A stretch of 44,861 nt of DNA from an uncultured Flavobacteriales bacterium (GTDB lineage: Bacteria > Bacteroidota > Bacteroidia > Flavobacteriales_G > Salibacteraceae): contig CAJXZP010000028.1 in assembly GCA_913062955.1 (NCBI GenBank), positions 1 through 44,861 on the forward strand. The letters run 5' to 3'. Positions 16,919-25,817 of the stretch are shown in pieces. The notes under the pieces were generated by a model. The model did not search any database. It had not been told where the DNA came from and saw only the letters and a list, made by a program, of their open reading frames with translations. Position numbers and translations under genes: made by a program. Each line of letters opens with the position of its first letter. The first letter of the stretch is position 1.

Positions 16919-17623
16919 ATGACACTTTTTTACATTGAAGAAGCCACGAATGAATTACAGTATTTACCGAATGAGGAATCTAAACATGCGGTAAAAGTAT
17001 TGCGTTTACAAACGGGCGACTTGTTATCAATTACGAATGGTAAGGGCGACATTTTCACGGCTCGGGTAGGAGTTCCGAACCAGAAGAAATGTGAAGTTCA
17101 CATTTTTGAACAGGAACATTTTGAGCCCAATACACATAGAATTCATATGGTGGTAGCTCCCACCAAACTAAATGACAGATATGAATGGATGTTAGAAAAA
17201 ATGACGGAAATGGGTGTGGATGAAATTACCCCCATTATTTGTCAGCATTCGGAGCGAAAAGTCTTAAAGCGAGATCGCATGGAACGGATAATCGTTTCGG
17301 CTGTAAAGCAATCTTGGAAAGCGTATAAACCCGTTATTAACGAACCCGTTAAATTTACTGATTTCATAAACAACCATCGGTTTCCACAACAATTTATTGC
17401 ACACTGTAATGGCGGATGTGGTAGTGATGCACATCTTAAAACAATGGCGAATCCACATACAGAAGTAGCGATTATGATAGGTCCTGAAGGTGATTTCTCG
17501 GAAAAGGAAGTTGCTTTGGCTACGGATAACCATTGGATAAAAACCGGTTTAGGTTCTTCTCGTTTACGTACAGAAACGGCTGCATTGGCGGCTTGTTTTA
17601 CCTTGAACTTGATTAATGAGTGA
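16919..17623 (+). CDS. rsmE: 16S rRNA (uracil-1498-N3)-methyltransferase
   Basis: SPOUT-class methyltransferase that modifies U1498 in the decoding region of 16S rRNA. 234 residues. The N-terminal PUA-like part shows HAVKVLRLQTGD (about 23-34), and the C-terminal trefoil-knot part has IGPEGDFSEKEV and LGSSRLRTETAA, the SAM-binding signature of the family. KMTEMGVDEITPI is also characteristic. It is the last clearly essential-type member of the run dapF-GNAT-mltG-rsmE. Confidence 0.95.
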   Translation: MTLFYIEEATNELQYLPNEESKHAVKVLRLQTGDLLSITNGKGDIFTARVGVPNQKKCEVHIFEQEHFEPNTHRIHMVVAPTKLNDRYEWMLEKMTEMGVDEITPIICQHSERKVLKRDRMERIIVSAVKQSWKAYKPVINEPVKFTDFINNHRFPQQFIAHCNGGCGSDAHLKTMANPHTEVAIMIGPEGDFSEKEVALATDNHWIKTGLGSSRLRTETAALAACFTLNLINE

Positions 17624-17688
17624 TTCCGTAATTAATTATTAATCAGATATTGCGCATTTCATTCGCAATCATGAACTTTGCTTGAACT

Positions 17689-18363
17689 ATGAGAAATTTC
17701 ATTTTAACAGTTTCTATCCTTTTATTAACCGTTGGGGTATTTGCCCAATCCTATCAAATTGCTTTGTTAAAATACAATGGTGGAGGCGACTGGTATGCTA
17801 ACTTGGAAACTTCTTTACCTAATCTAATTCAATTCAGTAATCAAACCCTAAAAACGTCCATTAACCCCGAACAAGTATTGGTAGAAGTTGGGAGTCAAGA
17901 AATTTTCACCTACCCATTTGTTCACATGACCGGACATGGTAACGTGGTTTTCTCTGATCCGGAAATAGATAACCTACGTAAGTATTTACTTTCCGGTGGT
18001 TTTCTTCACATTGACGATAACTACGGAATGGATCAATTTGTAAGAACAGAAATGTTACGTGTTTTTCCAGAGTTAGAATGGATTGAGTTACCCCTTTCTC
18101 ATCCTATATATCATCAAAAATTCGACTTCGACAATGGGTTACCCAAAGTACACGAACATGATGATTTTCCGCCACAGGGTTTCGGACTTATTTATGAGGG
18201 AAGACTCGTATGTTTCTATTCCTACCAAAGTGATTTAGGAGATGGATGGGAATCTGCTGGGGTACATAATGACCCGATTGAGGTCAGAGCAGCGGCCTTG
18301 AAAATGGGAGCCAATATTCTACAATACGTTTTTATGGGGGAAGGTCAAAAAGTATTCAAATGA
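17689..18363 (+). CDS. DUF4159 domain-containing exported protein
   Basis: 224-residue protein with a signal peptide (residues 1-19, ending VFAQ). The mature part is a DUF4159 domain: FPFVHMTGHGNVVFSD, then LRKYLLSGGFLHIDDNYGMDQF and a repeat of hydrophobic strands ending ANILQYVFMG. The domain has a glutamine-amidotransferase-like fold in related proteins; its function is unknown. DUF4159 proteins are common in Bacteroidota and often follow rsmE, as here. The next gene overlaps its end by four bases. A GAACTTTG box (7 of 8) ends nine bases before the ATG, so the mRNA leader would be very short. Confidence 0.9.
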   Translation: MRNFILTVSILLLTVGVFAQSYQIALLKYNGGGDWYANLETSLPNLIQFSNQTLKTSINPEQVLVEVGSQEIFTYPFVHMTGHGNVVFSDPEIDNLRKYLLSGGFLHIDDNYGMDQFVRTEMLRVFPELEWIELPLSHPIYHQKFDFDNGLPKVHEHDDFPPQGFGLIYEGRLVCFYSYQSDLGDGWESAGVHNDPIEVRAAALKMGANILQYVFMGEGQKVFK

Positions 18364-18791
18364 GATATATAATTGGTATACTATTCATTAATCTTTTCCT
18401 TATTTCCAGTTGTAAAAAGTCCATTCCCGAACCCACTCGAACTTGGTTTGACAATGATTTAGTGGGTTATTGGAATAATTACGACCATTTTACTTATAAT
18501 GCTGTATTAGACACGATACTATCAGACACCAATCAATTTGTAATGATGGATTTAGATATAACAGATTTAGAAAACCTCACTAAATACTACCGAAATGGTT
18601 CTGACCCAAGACCACATACCTATGATACTGCTTCGGCCAGAATGAATATGTATTACGGAACCTTTAAAACGACCTATAAAATGGAATTTTTTGGTTCAGA
18701 TAGCATGACCTTGTCTTCTCTACCTCGGCCCCAGGGTGGAATTCCATTTCCGGGTTCAGATAAAGAAATTTGGGTATTTGTTAAACAGTAA
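18360..18791 (+). CDS. Small hypothetical lipoprotein
   Basis: 143-residue protein with a lipoprotein signal: hydrophobic residues 3-15 and lipobox LISSC with Cys18, followed by KKSIPEP. The mature part contains many aromatic residues and threonines, with the acidic patch MDLDITDLENLTK near residue 62, but no recognised domain. It overlaps the DUF4159 gene by four bases (ATGA), so the two are translationally coupled and probably act in the same envelope process. It ends only eight bases from the end of the convergent exporter gene. Confidence 0.8.
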   Translation: MRYIIGILFINLFLISSCKKSIPEPTRTWFDNDLVGYWNNYDHFTYNAVLDTILSDTNQFVMMDLDITDLENLTKYYRNGSDPRPHTYDTASARMNMYYGTFKTTYKMEFFGSDSMTLSSLPRPQGGIPFPGSDKEIWVFVKQ

Positions 18792-18799
18792 ATTTGTTC

Positions 18800-21139
18800 C
18801 TACTTCCTTTTCCCGTAAAAAAGGAAGATCATTACCGGAAGTAAAAACAAATCGGCTACCACTGCAAAAACTAAAGTTAAGCTGACTAATAACCCAATGT
18901 AATACGTACTTGAAAAATCAGAAAATACTAAGGCAAAGAATCCACTAATCAAAATCAAACTGGTTAATACAATGGCTTTACCTGTAGAAATGCTAGCGCG
19001 TTTTAAGGCATACATAAGCGTTCTACCTCTATCCAATTCCATTTTGAGTTTACTCACATAATGAATGGTATCATCTACTGCAATCCCAAAGGCAATCGTA
19101 AAAATAATGGAGGTGGATACTTTCAAATCAATACCTAAAAAACCCATCACCCCACCAATCATCAGAAGAGGAATCACATTTGGAATTAGGGTGATGACTA
19201 CCATTTTGACGGATTTGAATAGGATACCCATTATTAAAGCAACCGCTCCAAATGCAATGACCAAGCCCCACATCAAACTCGAAGCTAGTGTTTCATTATT
19301 TCGATCTATTAAATAGCCCATTCCCGTATAACGTAGCTCTAAATTGGCTGCCTCAAGTAATGGAGCGACACGGGTATTAATTACCGCATATTTTTCTTGA
19401 AATACCTTGCCTCCAAAATCTATTACCTGAGCGGAAATTCGTGTTTGGGTATGAGACTCGTTTAAAAACATTTTCAGTTTCCCTGATTTGTACGCCTTTG
19501 TAAGATCTTTATTAATTTTCTTCCACCCCTTCTCCGATTCAGGAATGGCGTACGATTTCATATCTCCACCATTATACGCACGATTCAAATTCTTAACAGC
19601 GGTGTTAAGGGATAAGAAACCTCTAATACCCAATTCATCTTTCACAATGCTTTCAATAGAATCAATGGTGGTGATCCTACCTAAGGATAAAATGGTAGTG
19701 GAGTCCTTCGTAGATAACACCAAATCGAATGGACGAGCGCCAGAGTATTCTCTTTCAAAAAACTCAAATTTTTCTCGCATCGGATCTCCTTTCGCTAAAT
19801 CCTCCAGTAAATAATTATTGACTTCTACCCTACTAACACCCCATAAGGACACTAACACCACTACTCCACTAATGGCTAACACTTGCATTGGTTTGGATAC
19901 CACAAATTGGAATATTCTTCGCATTATTCGGTCCCAAAACAATTTCTCAGAACCGACCAGCAAACGTTCCGGAACCGGTAATAATAGCAATACGGGAGGT
20001 AATACTAAATAGGTAATCACCAAAGCGAAAATCACTCCCAAGGCGGTAAACAACCCGAAATCACGCACCGGGTTAATACCGGAAGTATACAATGTTAGAA
20101 ATCCAATTGCAGTGGTTAAGGAGGTCAATAAGGTCGCTTTACCTATATGAATAAAAGAGGTTTTTATTGCACGCAATTTATCCGGGTTCTTTCGCAACTC
20201 TTCCAAATACCTAGAAATGAAATGGACCGCATCACTCATACCAACCACGAACATAATGGTGGGTAACAGGGTGGCCATTAAATCAAAAGCTTTGCCCATA
20301 CTGGTCATAAACCCCATCAGCCAAATCACGGCCATGGCTACTATAGTTAAAGGAATAACAACACCCCAAACCGATCTAAATGCAAGAGACAAAAAAATAA
20401 TGATAATCAAAAAAGAAATAGCCGTGAACAAGGCTAATTCCCCTACCATTTTTTCGACAAAATAACGTTGTCCAAATATGCGACCCGCTACACGAATTTC
20501 ATCAAAATTAAAATCAGCTAATACGGCATTTATTTGGGTAACGGCATCGTCACTTTTCACCTTTGATAAACCATAGCTGGTGTTTACCCCTATGACCAGA
20601 GATTTACCACTTTGTGAAAACACGGTACCTATTAATTCACCACTGTTAAAAATTTTCATTGAATCTAACAGTAATCGATTTGGATCATTGGCATGAATCC
20701 ACTTTACCATGGTCATTCCAAAAGGTCCTTTTACAGGATAGCTTAATTGAGTAGGTGAAACCACCGATTCAACATACTCTATGGCTTTTAACCTACGAGA
20801 CAATGAGTCCACTTGCAATAAAAAGTTAGACTGAAATGCCCCTTTTTTATTCTCTAAACAGATCAGAACAAAATCATTATCCGAACCATAGGTGTTTCTG
20901 AAGTTGTTGTAATACGCATATTCCGTATCCGTTTTGGGAAAGTAATCTTCAAATTCATAATCAAATCGCAGGTTTTTTGCCGAATATAAGGCTAGGGCAC
21001 ACAAAAAGGCCACACCTACTAAAACCCAGATTGCTAATTTACGGTAGTTCTTCACATGAAATTTTGTGCACCAAAGAAACGAAATAAAACGATGTTGTAA
21101 GTCAATTAACACGGGGTTTTTCAGGACATAATTACGCAT
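18800..21139 (-). CDS. RND superfamily exporter (MMPL/HAE3-like, two SSD-type halves)
   Basis: 779-residue inner-membrane exporter. Two halves each start with one helix and a large periplasmic loop, then five helices. The functional helix 4 motifs are VVGMSDAVHFISRYLEE in the first half and AFGIAVDDTIHYVSKLK in the second, both with the acidic residues used for proton coupling in RND proteins. The length and layout fit the hydrophobe/hopanoid-type (HAE3, MmpL-like) branch that moves lipids or hydrophobic compounds, not the 1,000-residue multidrug pumps. No adaptor or outer-membrane gene is adjacent. It diverges from a PadR regulator across a 93-base gap with a clear operator, so it may be regulated by it. 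Confidence 0.9.
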   Translation of the reverse strand: MRNYVLKNPVLIDLQHRFISFLWCTKFHVKNYRKLAIWVLVGVAFLCALALYSAKNLRFDYEFEDYFPKTDTEYAYYNNFRNTYGSDNDFVLICLENKKGAFQSNFLLQVDSLSRRLKAIEYVESVVSPTQLSYPVKGPFGMTMVKWIHANDPNRLLLDSMKIFNSGELIGTVFSQSGKSLVIGVNTSYGLSKVKSDDAVTQINAVLADFNFDEIRVAGRIFGQRYFVEKMVGELALFTAISFLIIIIFLSLAFRSVWGVVIPLTIVAMAVIWLMGFMTSMGKAFDLMATLLPTIMFVVGMSDAVHFISRYLEELRKNPDKLRAIKTSFIHIGKATLLTSLTTAIGFLTLYTSGINPVRDFGLFTALGVIFALVITYLVLPPVLLLLPVPERLLVGSEKLFWDRIMRRIFQFVVSKPMQVLAISGVVVLVSLWGVSRVEVNNYLLEDLAKGDPMREKFEFFEREYSGARPFDLVLSTKDSTTILSLGRITTIDSIESIVKDELGIRGFLSLNTAVKNLNRAYNGGDMKSYAIPESEKGWKKINKDLTKAYKSGKLKMFLNESHTQTRISAQVIDFGGKVFQEKYAVINTRVAPLLEAANLELRYTGMGYLIDRNNETLASSLMWGLVIAFGAVALIMGILFKSVKMVVITLIPNVIPLLMIGGVMGFLGIDLKVSTSIIFTIAFGIAVDDTIHYVSKLKMELDRGRTLMYALKRASISTGKAIVLTSLILISGFFALVFSDFSSTYYIGLLVSLTLVFAVVADLFLLPVMIFLFYGKRK

Positions 21140-21197
21140 TAAATTATACCTGTGATAGAACTCATTTTCCTTATCTGCTGGTAAATTTCAAATAAAA

Positions 21198-21228
21198 TTT
21201 GAATACATAAGAAACTTATGTATATTTG
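21198..21228 (+). promoter_or_regulatory. padR promoter (TTTG-19-TATATTTG) with 21-bp operator
   Basis: A textbook Bacteroidota promoter: TTTG at 21198-21201, a 19-base spacer and an exact -7 box TATATTTG at 21221-21228. Between them sits a perfect inverted repeat, arms ATACATAAG and CTTATGTAT separated by AAA (21203-21223), which overlaps the first bases of the -7 box. The ACAT/ATGT half-sites resemble known PadR operators. The start codon is only five bases beyond the -7 box. Confidence 0.8.
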
Positions 21229-21232
21229 AGTT

Positions 21233-21568
21233 ATGTATTCAAAGAATCTAATTAAAGGAACACTTCAAACCATTATTCTAAAGCAATTAGAAGACAACGG
21301 TAGAATGTATGGCTATGAAATCACCCAAAGAGTGAAGGAACTAAGTGATGGCAAAATTGAAATTACGGAAGGCGCTTTATATCCTACCCTTCATAAGTTA
21401 GAAGCGGATGGCATCGTGACTACCGAAAAAGAATTTATTGGAAAACGGGTTCGTAAATACTACACCTTGACAGAAACAGGTGGCACCGTTGCCACAGAAA
21501 AAAGCACTGAACTAAACGACTTCATTGCCACCATTGCACGCATTTTACAACCTAAACCGACTATCTAA
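21233..21568 (+). CDS. PadR family transcriptional regulator
   Basis: 111-residue winged-helix regulator of the PadR family: LIKGTLQTIILKQLEDNGRMYGYEI at the start, then TEGALYPTLHKLEADGIV as the recognition helix region, and KYYTLTETG as the wing. It is short, as in PadR subfamily 2, with a brief C-terminal dimerisation helix. Such proteins usually repress a neighbouring membrane-protein gene and their own promoter, and are released by small ligands. The operator in its own promoter fits autorepression. Its stop codon overlaps the next ATG (TAATG). Confidence 0.93.
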   Translation: MYSKNLIKGTLQTIILKQLEDNGRMYGYEITQRVKELSDGKIEITEGALYPTLHKLEADGIVTTEKEFIGKRVRKYYTLTETGGTVATEKSTELNDFIATIARILQPKPTI

Positions 21569-21987
21569 TGGAAATTTCAGACCAACAAATAGAATTCATT
21601 CAACGTGATTTAGAATTACGAGGTATTACCATGAATGAGCTCAACGATAGCCTAGTGGATCACATTTGTTGTGCCATTGAAACTCATCCTCATTCGAATT
21701 TTCAAGACTCCTATTTGGACGTTATACACACCTTTGGTGCAGGTAAGATTCCTATTATTCAGAAACAAACAAAACTTTTATTACTAACTTCAAATTCAAT
21801 CATTATGAGAAAGATGTTTCATATTTTTGGCTTTTTAGCCGCATTTTCAACCTCTACAGGAGTACTATTTATGACCATGCAATGGCCCGGAGCAGGAATC
21901 CTATTAGTTATAGGTGTAGGACTTTTTAATTTAGGGGTACTACCCATGTATTTTATGGATAGGTACCGAAACTCTGTTAGGAATTAA
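21568..21987 (+). CDS. PadR-linked membrane protein (HAAS/DUF1700-like N-terminus)
   Basis: 139-residue protein. The N-terminal 65 residues are a helical domain (IEFIQRDLELRGITMNELNDSLVDHICCAIE) like those coupled to PadR regulators in many bacteria, thought to act as sensing or anti-regulator modules. Two transmembrane helices follow, about 77-95 and 101-125, the first with MKTMQWPGAG-like sequence (FMTMQWPGAGILL) that recalls GldL-type helices. The gene shares one base with padR. A role as a membrane partner of the regulator is an inference from this pairing. A terminator follows. Confidence 0.75.
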   Translation: MEISDQQIEFIQRDLELRGITMNELNDSLVDHICCAIETHPHSNFQDSYLDVIHTFGAGKIPIIQKQTKLLLLTSNSIIMRKMFHIFGFLAAFSTSTGVLFMTMQWPGAGILLVIGVGLFNLGVLPMYFMDRYRNSVRN

Positions 21988-22004
21988 TTAGATTCCTCCA
22001 TTTG

Positions 22005-22031
22005 AAAAGTGCTCTTTTGGGAGCATTTTTT
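22005..22031 (+). terminator. Rho-independent terminator after the padR operon
   Basis: Stem TGCTC/GAGCA with a six-base loop, A-rich before and followed by a six-T run. Confidence 0.75.
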
Positions 22032-22092
22032 CTAGTTTCAAAATTGGGATAAAAGTATTGTATCCACCTATAACTCTTTTCCTAACTCAATT

Positions 22093-22392
22093 GTGTATTG
22101 TTGTAAAAAACGCGGTCACATCAAGCCATTAAAAATTTCATATCACCAATTCTGCATCAAAAGAATTGTACTTCTTATACTAGGAATAAATATTCTTTTT
22201 TTATTCACAGCCCAGGCACAAAATGAAATAAAAGGCCCCCTAAACACCATCCATTACACCATGTCTGAGACTTTAATTGAAATACGGTTAAACGAAAGAT
22301 CACCCATAGAAAATAATATCTATTCATCAGAATGTGCCTTTCCAACAAAGTTAAAATTAAATGACTCCGTTCACACTGAAGCTAAGTTATGA
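22093..22392 (+). CDS. Hypothetical small secreted protein
   Basis: 99-residue frame starting at GTG (22093). After a basic start of about 25 residues it has a hydrophobic segment and a signal-peptide-like end (IVLLILGINILFLFTAQAQ), so the mature product would be about 55 residues, hydrophilic, with one cysteine. No family is recognised. There is no ATG before the hydrophobic segment, so a GTG start or a lost start must be assumed. It lies between two terminators (22005 and 22401), which supports an independent transcription unit, but no clean promoter is seen. It could also be the remains of a longer secreted protein. Confidence 0.4.
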   Translation: MYCCKKRGHIKPLKISYHQFCIKRIVLLILGINILFLFTAQAQNEIKGPLNTIHYTMSETLIEIRLNERSPIENNIYSSECAFPTKLKLNDSVHTEAKL

Positions 22393-22395
22393 AAG

Positions 22396-22432
22396 CACAA
22401 AAAAACCGCTCCCATTTCTGAGAGCGGTTTTT
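22396..22432. terminator. Bidirectional rho-independent terminator before dnaK
   Basis: Perfect stem AAAAACCGCTC/GAGCGGTTTTT with a ten-base loop. It lies between the small secreted protein gene and the convergent dnaK and can end both transcripts. Confidence 0.92.
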
Positions 22433-22474
22433 CATATTTGAATTTAATATTTTCGATTAACTCGAAAACCTAAA

Positions 22475-24361
22475 TTACTTTACTTCTTCAAAGTCAACAT
22501 CCGTCACCTCTGCATCTTCTGCACCTGCATCAGCACCTGGTTGCGCACCATCTTGAGGGGCACCACCTTGAGCAGCTGTATACAATTCTTGAGAAGCTGC
22601 TTGAACTTTCTCCATTGCGGTATCAATAGCACCCAAATCTGCAACAGCATGCGCTGCTTTTAACTCGGTTAATGCATCTTCAATTGGTTTTTTCTTATCT
22701 TCAGGAAGTTTATCTCCTGCTTCAGTCATCATTTTTTCCGTTTGGAAAATCATTGAATCCGCGGCATTTAATTTTTCTGCAGTTTCCTTCGCTTTCGCAT
22801 CAGATTCAGCATTAGCTTCTGCTTCTTGACGCATTTTTTCGATATCTGCATCGCTCAAACCAGAAGAAGCTTCAATTCTAATCGCTTGTTCTTTACCGGT
22901 AGCTTTATCTTTTGCAGCTACATGTAATATACCATTTGCATCAATATCAAAAGTTACTTCAATTTGAGGAACTCCTCTTTGTGCTGGTGGAATTGAATCT
23001 AAGATAAAGTTTCCAATTTTACGGTTTTGGTTCGCCATTGGACGTTCCCCTTGTAGCACGTGAATATCAACCGAAGGTTGGTTATCAGCAGCTGTTGAGA
23101 ATACTTCCGACTTTTTAGTTGGAATAGTTGTATTCGCATCAATCAACTTAGTCATGACACCACCCATCGTTTCGATACCTAAAGAAAGAGGCGTTACATC
23201 TAATAAAAGAACGTCTTTCACATCTCCAGAGAGTACACCACCTTGGATAGCTGCACCTACAGCAACAACCTCATCTGGGTTAACTCCTTTTGAAGGATCT
23301 TTTCCAAAGAATGCTTTAACAGCATCCACAACTGCTGGAATACGAGTAGAACCACCTACTAAAATAACTTGGTCAATTTCGCTTTTCTCTAAATCAGCTG
23401 CTTTCATAGCTGAGATACAAGGATTGATTGATCTTTTGATTAAATCATCCGCTAATTGCTCAAACTTTGCTCTAGTTAAAGAACGTACCAAGTGCTTTGG
23501 CACACCGTCAACAGGCATGATGTATGGCAAGTTGATTTCTGTTGAGTTACCAGAAGACAATTCAATCTTCGCTTTCTCCGCAGCTTCTTTCAAACGTTGT
23601 AATGCCATTGGATCTTTAGATAAGTCCAAGTTTCCATTTTCCGATTTGAATTCAGTAACTAACCAATCAATAATTTTTTGATCAAAATCATCCCCACCTA
23701 GGTGTGTATCTCCATCGGTTGAAAGTACTTCAAATACACCGTCACCTAATTCAAGAATAGACACATCATGTGTCCCCCCTCCTAAATCAAATACAACAAC
23801 TTTAATATCTTCCCCTTTTTTATCTAATCCATAAGCTAATGAAGCCGCAGTTGGTTCATTGATGATACGCTTCACTTCTAAACCTGCAATTTGACCTGCT
23901 TCTTTAGTTGCTTGACGTTGTGCATCATTAAAATAAGCAGGTACAGTAATTACTGCTTCAGTTACATCTTGTCCCAAATAATCTTCTGCTGTTTTCTTCA
24001 TTTTTTGAAGAACCATTGCTGAAATTTCTTGAGGAGAATATAATTTACCATCAATATCCACACGAGGAGTATTGTTGTCCCCTTTTACTACAGAATATGT
24101 AGAGCGTTTAATTTCTTTCGCTACCTCATCAAACGAGTTCCCCATAAATCTCTTAATAGATGAAATGGTTTTCGTTGGATTTGTAATTGCTTGACGTTTT
24201 GCAGGATCCCCTACTTTACGTTCACCACCATCAATAAATGCAACAATTGATGGAGTGGTTCTTTTTCCTTCGTTATTTGGAATTACAACTGGCTCGCTTC
24301 CTTCCATTACAGAAACACACGAGTTTGTGGTTCCTAAATCTATACCTATGATCTTACCCAT
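22475..24361 (-). CDS. dnaK: Hsp70 chaperone DnaK
   Basis: ATP-dependent chaperone of 628 residues. The ATPase domain starts [21 protein letters not shown] and contains [12 protein letters not shown] and the VGGSTRIP loop. The substrate-binding domain follows after [14 protein letters not shown], and the alanine/glycine-rich tail ends [10 protein letters not shown] chose the ATG at 24361 because the family begins with MGKIIGID; an upstream in-frame ATG at 24403 would add 14 unrelated residues. No grpE or dnaJ is adjacent, and no CIRCE inverted repeat was found in the upstream 100 bases, so regulation is not HrcA-type as far as can be seen. A terminator follows at 22396. Confidence 0.98.
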   Translation of the reverse strand: MGKIIGIDLGTTNSCVSVMEGSEPVVIPNNEGKRTTPSIVAFIDGGERKVGDPAKRQAITNPTKTISSIKRFMGNSFDEVAKEIKRSTYSVVKGDNNTPRVDIDGKLYSPQEISAMVLQKMKKTAEDYLGQDVTEAVITVPAYFNDAQRQATKEAGQIAGLEVKRIINEPTAASLAYGLDKKGEDIKVVVFDLGGGTHDVSILELGDGVFEVLSTDGDTHLGGDDFDQKIIDWLVTEFKSENGNLDLSKDPMALQRLKEAAEKAKIELSSGNSTEINLPYIMPVDGVPKHLVRSLTRAKFEQLADDLIKRSINPCISAMKAADLEKSEIDQVILVGGSTRIPAVVDAVKAFFGKDPSKGVNPDEVVAVGAAIQGGVLSGDVKDVLLLDVTPLSLGIETMGGVMTKLIDANTTIPTKKSEVFSTAADNQPSVDIHVLQGERPMANQNRKIGNFILDSIPPAQRGVPQIEVTFDIDANGILHVAAKDKATGKEQAIRIEASSGLSDADIEKMRQEAEANAESDAKAKETAEKLNAADSMIFQTEKMMTEAGDKLPEDKKKPIEDALTELKAAHAVADLGAIDTAMEKVQAASQELYTAAQGGAPQDGAQPGADAGAEDAEVTDVDFEEVK

Positions 24362-24461
24362 ATCTTTATTTATTAAATTCGAATTCTTTAGTTCAATTTT
24401 CAACGGTTAGTCAATTGCTGTGCCAATAGAACTTTGACAAAAAGAGGCGCAAAATTGACAT

Positions 24462-24496
24462 AAAAAAATGCCAATTCTATTAAGAATTGGCATTTT
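24462..24496. terminator. Rho-independent terminator after the lipoprotein gene
   Basis: Perfect 14-base stem AAAATGCCAATTCT/AGAATTGGCATTTT with an ATTA loop. It lies 31 bases beyond the stop of the minus-strand lipoprotein gene and upstream of dnaK. Confidence 0.9.
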
Positions 24497-24527
24497 AGTA
24501 TGACATAACGACACTTTTAGTGTCTAC

Positions 24528-25658
24528 CTATTGGTAACAAGGTGATTTAGCATCATTGTTTGTATAATGACAAAACCTACGCCCAAGTGTAATTTCGCCC
24601 CCTACTAAATAATTAATAGAGTTCTCACTCATTTTAGAATATTCTTCGTTAAAACTCCGGGAAGACCATAACCCAATGCCATTATTAATATTGGTATACT
24701 CGGGTTTAGTTTCCAATAAACTAGTAGATGGAGCGGCTACTTCTAAAAATGTATTAAACTCGTCTCCTCCTGAAATAAATCTAAAGGTAAGCGGAACATC
24801 TAATGGTTGACGTTGAAAAATATCATCTCCCTCTTCAACCACGGATACATTAGCTGCAATAAATTCATAAAATGCGGTTGGGTTTAGGTCAATTTTTATT
24901 TGCCTCACATCCGTTTCTTCCGTAGGTACTTTGTTCACCACACCCTGGCCTACATAATACTTAAGGGTTCGAACTGTACCTAGATCAAAATTGAGGTCTC
25001 TTTCTTGGTAAGAGAAATCTAAATAAACATCTACTACCTTGGCATTAATGGGCACATTAACTTCCAACGTAATTTTTTCGGAAGGAGAAAGAACAAACTC
25101 ACCATCCTGACCAAAAGTAGTGGCCAAACTTAATCCGGGTCCAGGATGTAATAAGCCAACAGGTTTCTTCAACATGTTATCGGCTGTAACATTCACCAAT
25201 TCTGTGGTGGCACTTACAATTGCACTCCCATCCAGTTTGTCTACCTGTACCGAGTACAAATATGAACCGTTCAATTGTTGCTCCAACTCATACACTTTTT
25301 GATTTGGGTAATAGAAAAATCCAGAGTCCTTATTCGTCACGTTTGTTTCGCTAAAGGTCCATTTATTTAGCGTATCCATCCCATTAAAACCATGATCTAC
25401 TATTTCTAATAAACTTACCTCTATATTTTCATATTCGGATAAAGACGGATCTTGTGCTAAAACAGCCACTGCATCGACACCTTGAAAAATTCTATTCACC
25501 TTAATTTTGTGAATGGCATCCTCCGCAGATAACAACCCATAAATGACCGTCACATCTTTTCCACTGGCAAATATATCAACATCATTTTTACAAGATTCTA
25601 TTCCAATTAAGGCAACTAGACTTAATATGGCAATAGACAAAGTGAATTTTATTTTCAT
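24528..25658 (-). CDS. Hypothetical lipoprotein (DUF4249-like layout)
   Basis: 376-residue protein with a lipoprotein signal: MKIKFTLSIAILSLVALIGIESC, with Cys23 as the likely lipidation site. The mature part has an early strand-rich domain (VTVIYGLLSAEDAIHKIKVNRIFQG) and several more beta-strand stretches. The N-terminal arrangement recalls DUF4249-type outer-membrane-associated lipoproteins of Bacteroidota, but the match is not strong enough to assign. The start at 25658 is preferred because it opens directly on the signal peptide; an ATG at 25688 would add ten polar residues. It is monocistronic and diverges from panB. Confidence 0.75.
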   Translation of the reverse strand: MKIKFTLSIAILSLVALIGIESCKNDVDIFASGKDVTVIYGLLSAEDAIHKIKVNRIFQGVDAVAVLAQDPSLSEYENIEVSLLEIVDHGFNGMDTLNKWTFSETNVTNKDSGFFYYPNQKVYELEQQLNGSYLYSVQVDKLDGSAIVSATTELVNVTADNMLKKPVGLLHPGPGLSLATTFGQDGEFVLSPSEKITLEVNVPINAKVVDVYLDFSYQERDLNFDLGTVRTLKYYVGQGVVNKVPTEETDVRQIKIDLNPTAFYEFIAANVSVVEEGDDIFQRQPLDVPLTFRFISGGDEFNTFLEVAAPSTSLLETKPEYTNINNGIGLWSSRSFNEEYSKMSENSINYLVGGEITLGRRFCHYTNNDAKSPCYQ

Positions 25659-25729
25659 GAATTCCGTTTGTTTTTGAGTCCATTTCAAAAAAGCGTTAAT
25701 GCTATGAAATGAATTTATAATTTTGTTGA

Positions 25730-25741
25730 CTCAAATTTGAG
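25730..25741. promoter_or_regulatory. 12-bp palindrome in the divergent lipoprotein/panB promoter region
   Basis: CTCAAATTTGAG is its own reverse complement and lies midway between the two divergent starts. It may be a binding site, but nothing else in the region supports this. Confidence 0.3.
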
Positions 25742-25817
25742 CCACGAATATACTATTTAATATTACGGCTTCTATTTAAATAAGGTTAGGTCAAACACGA
25801 AATAAAAACGAATTATC

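Noticed and set aside
24395-24420. Sigma-54-like motif (TGGCAC, five bases, TTGAC on the minus strand) upstream of dnaK
   Set aside because: The -12 element needs GC after TT, here it is GA, and no sigma-54 activator gene is seen; likely chance.
24362-24470. Search for a CIRCE element (TTAGCACTC/GAGTGCTAA) upstream of dnaK
   Set aside because: No such inverted repeat is present.
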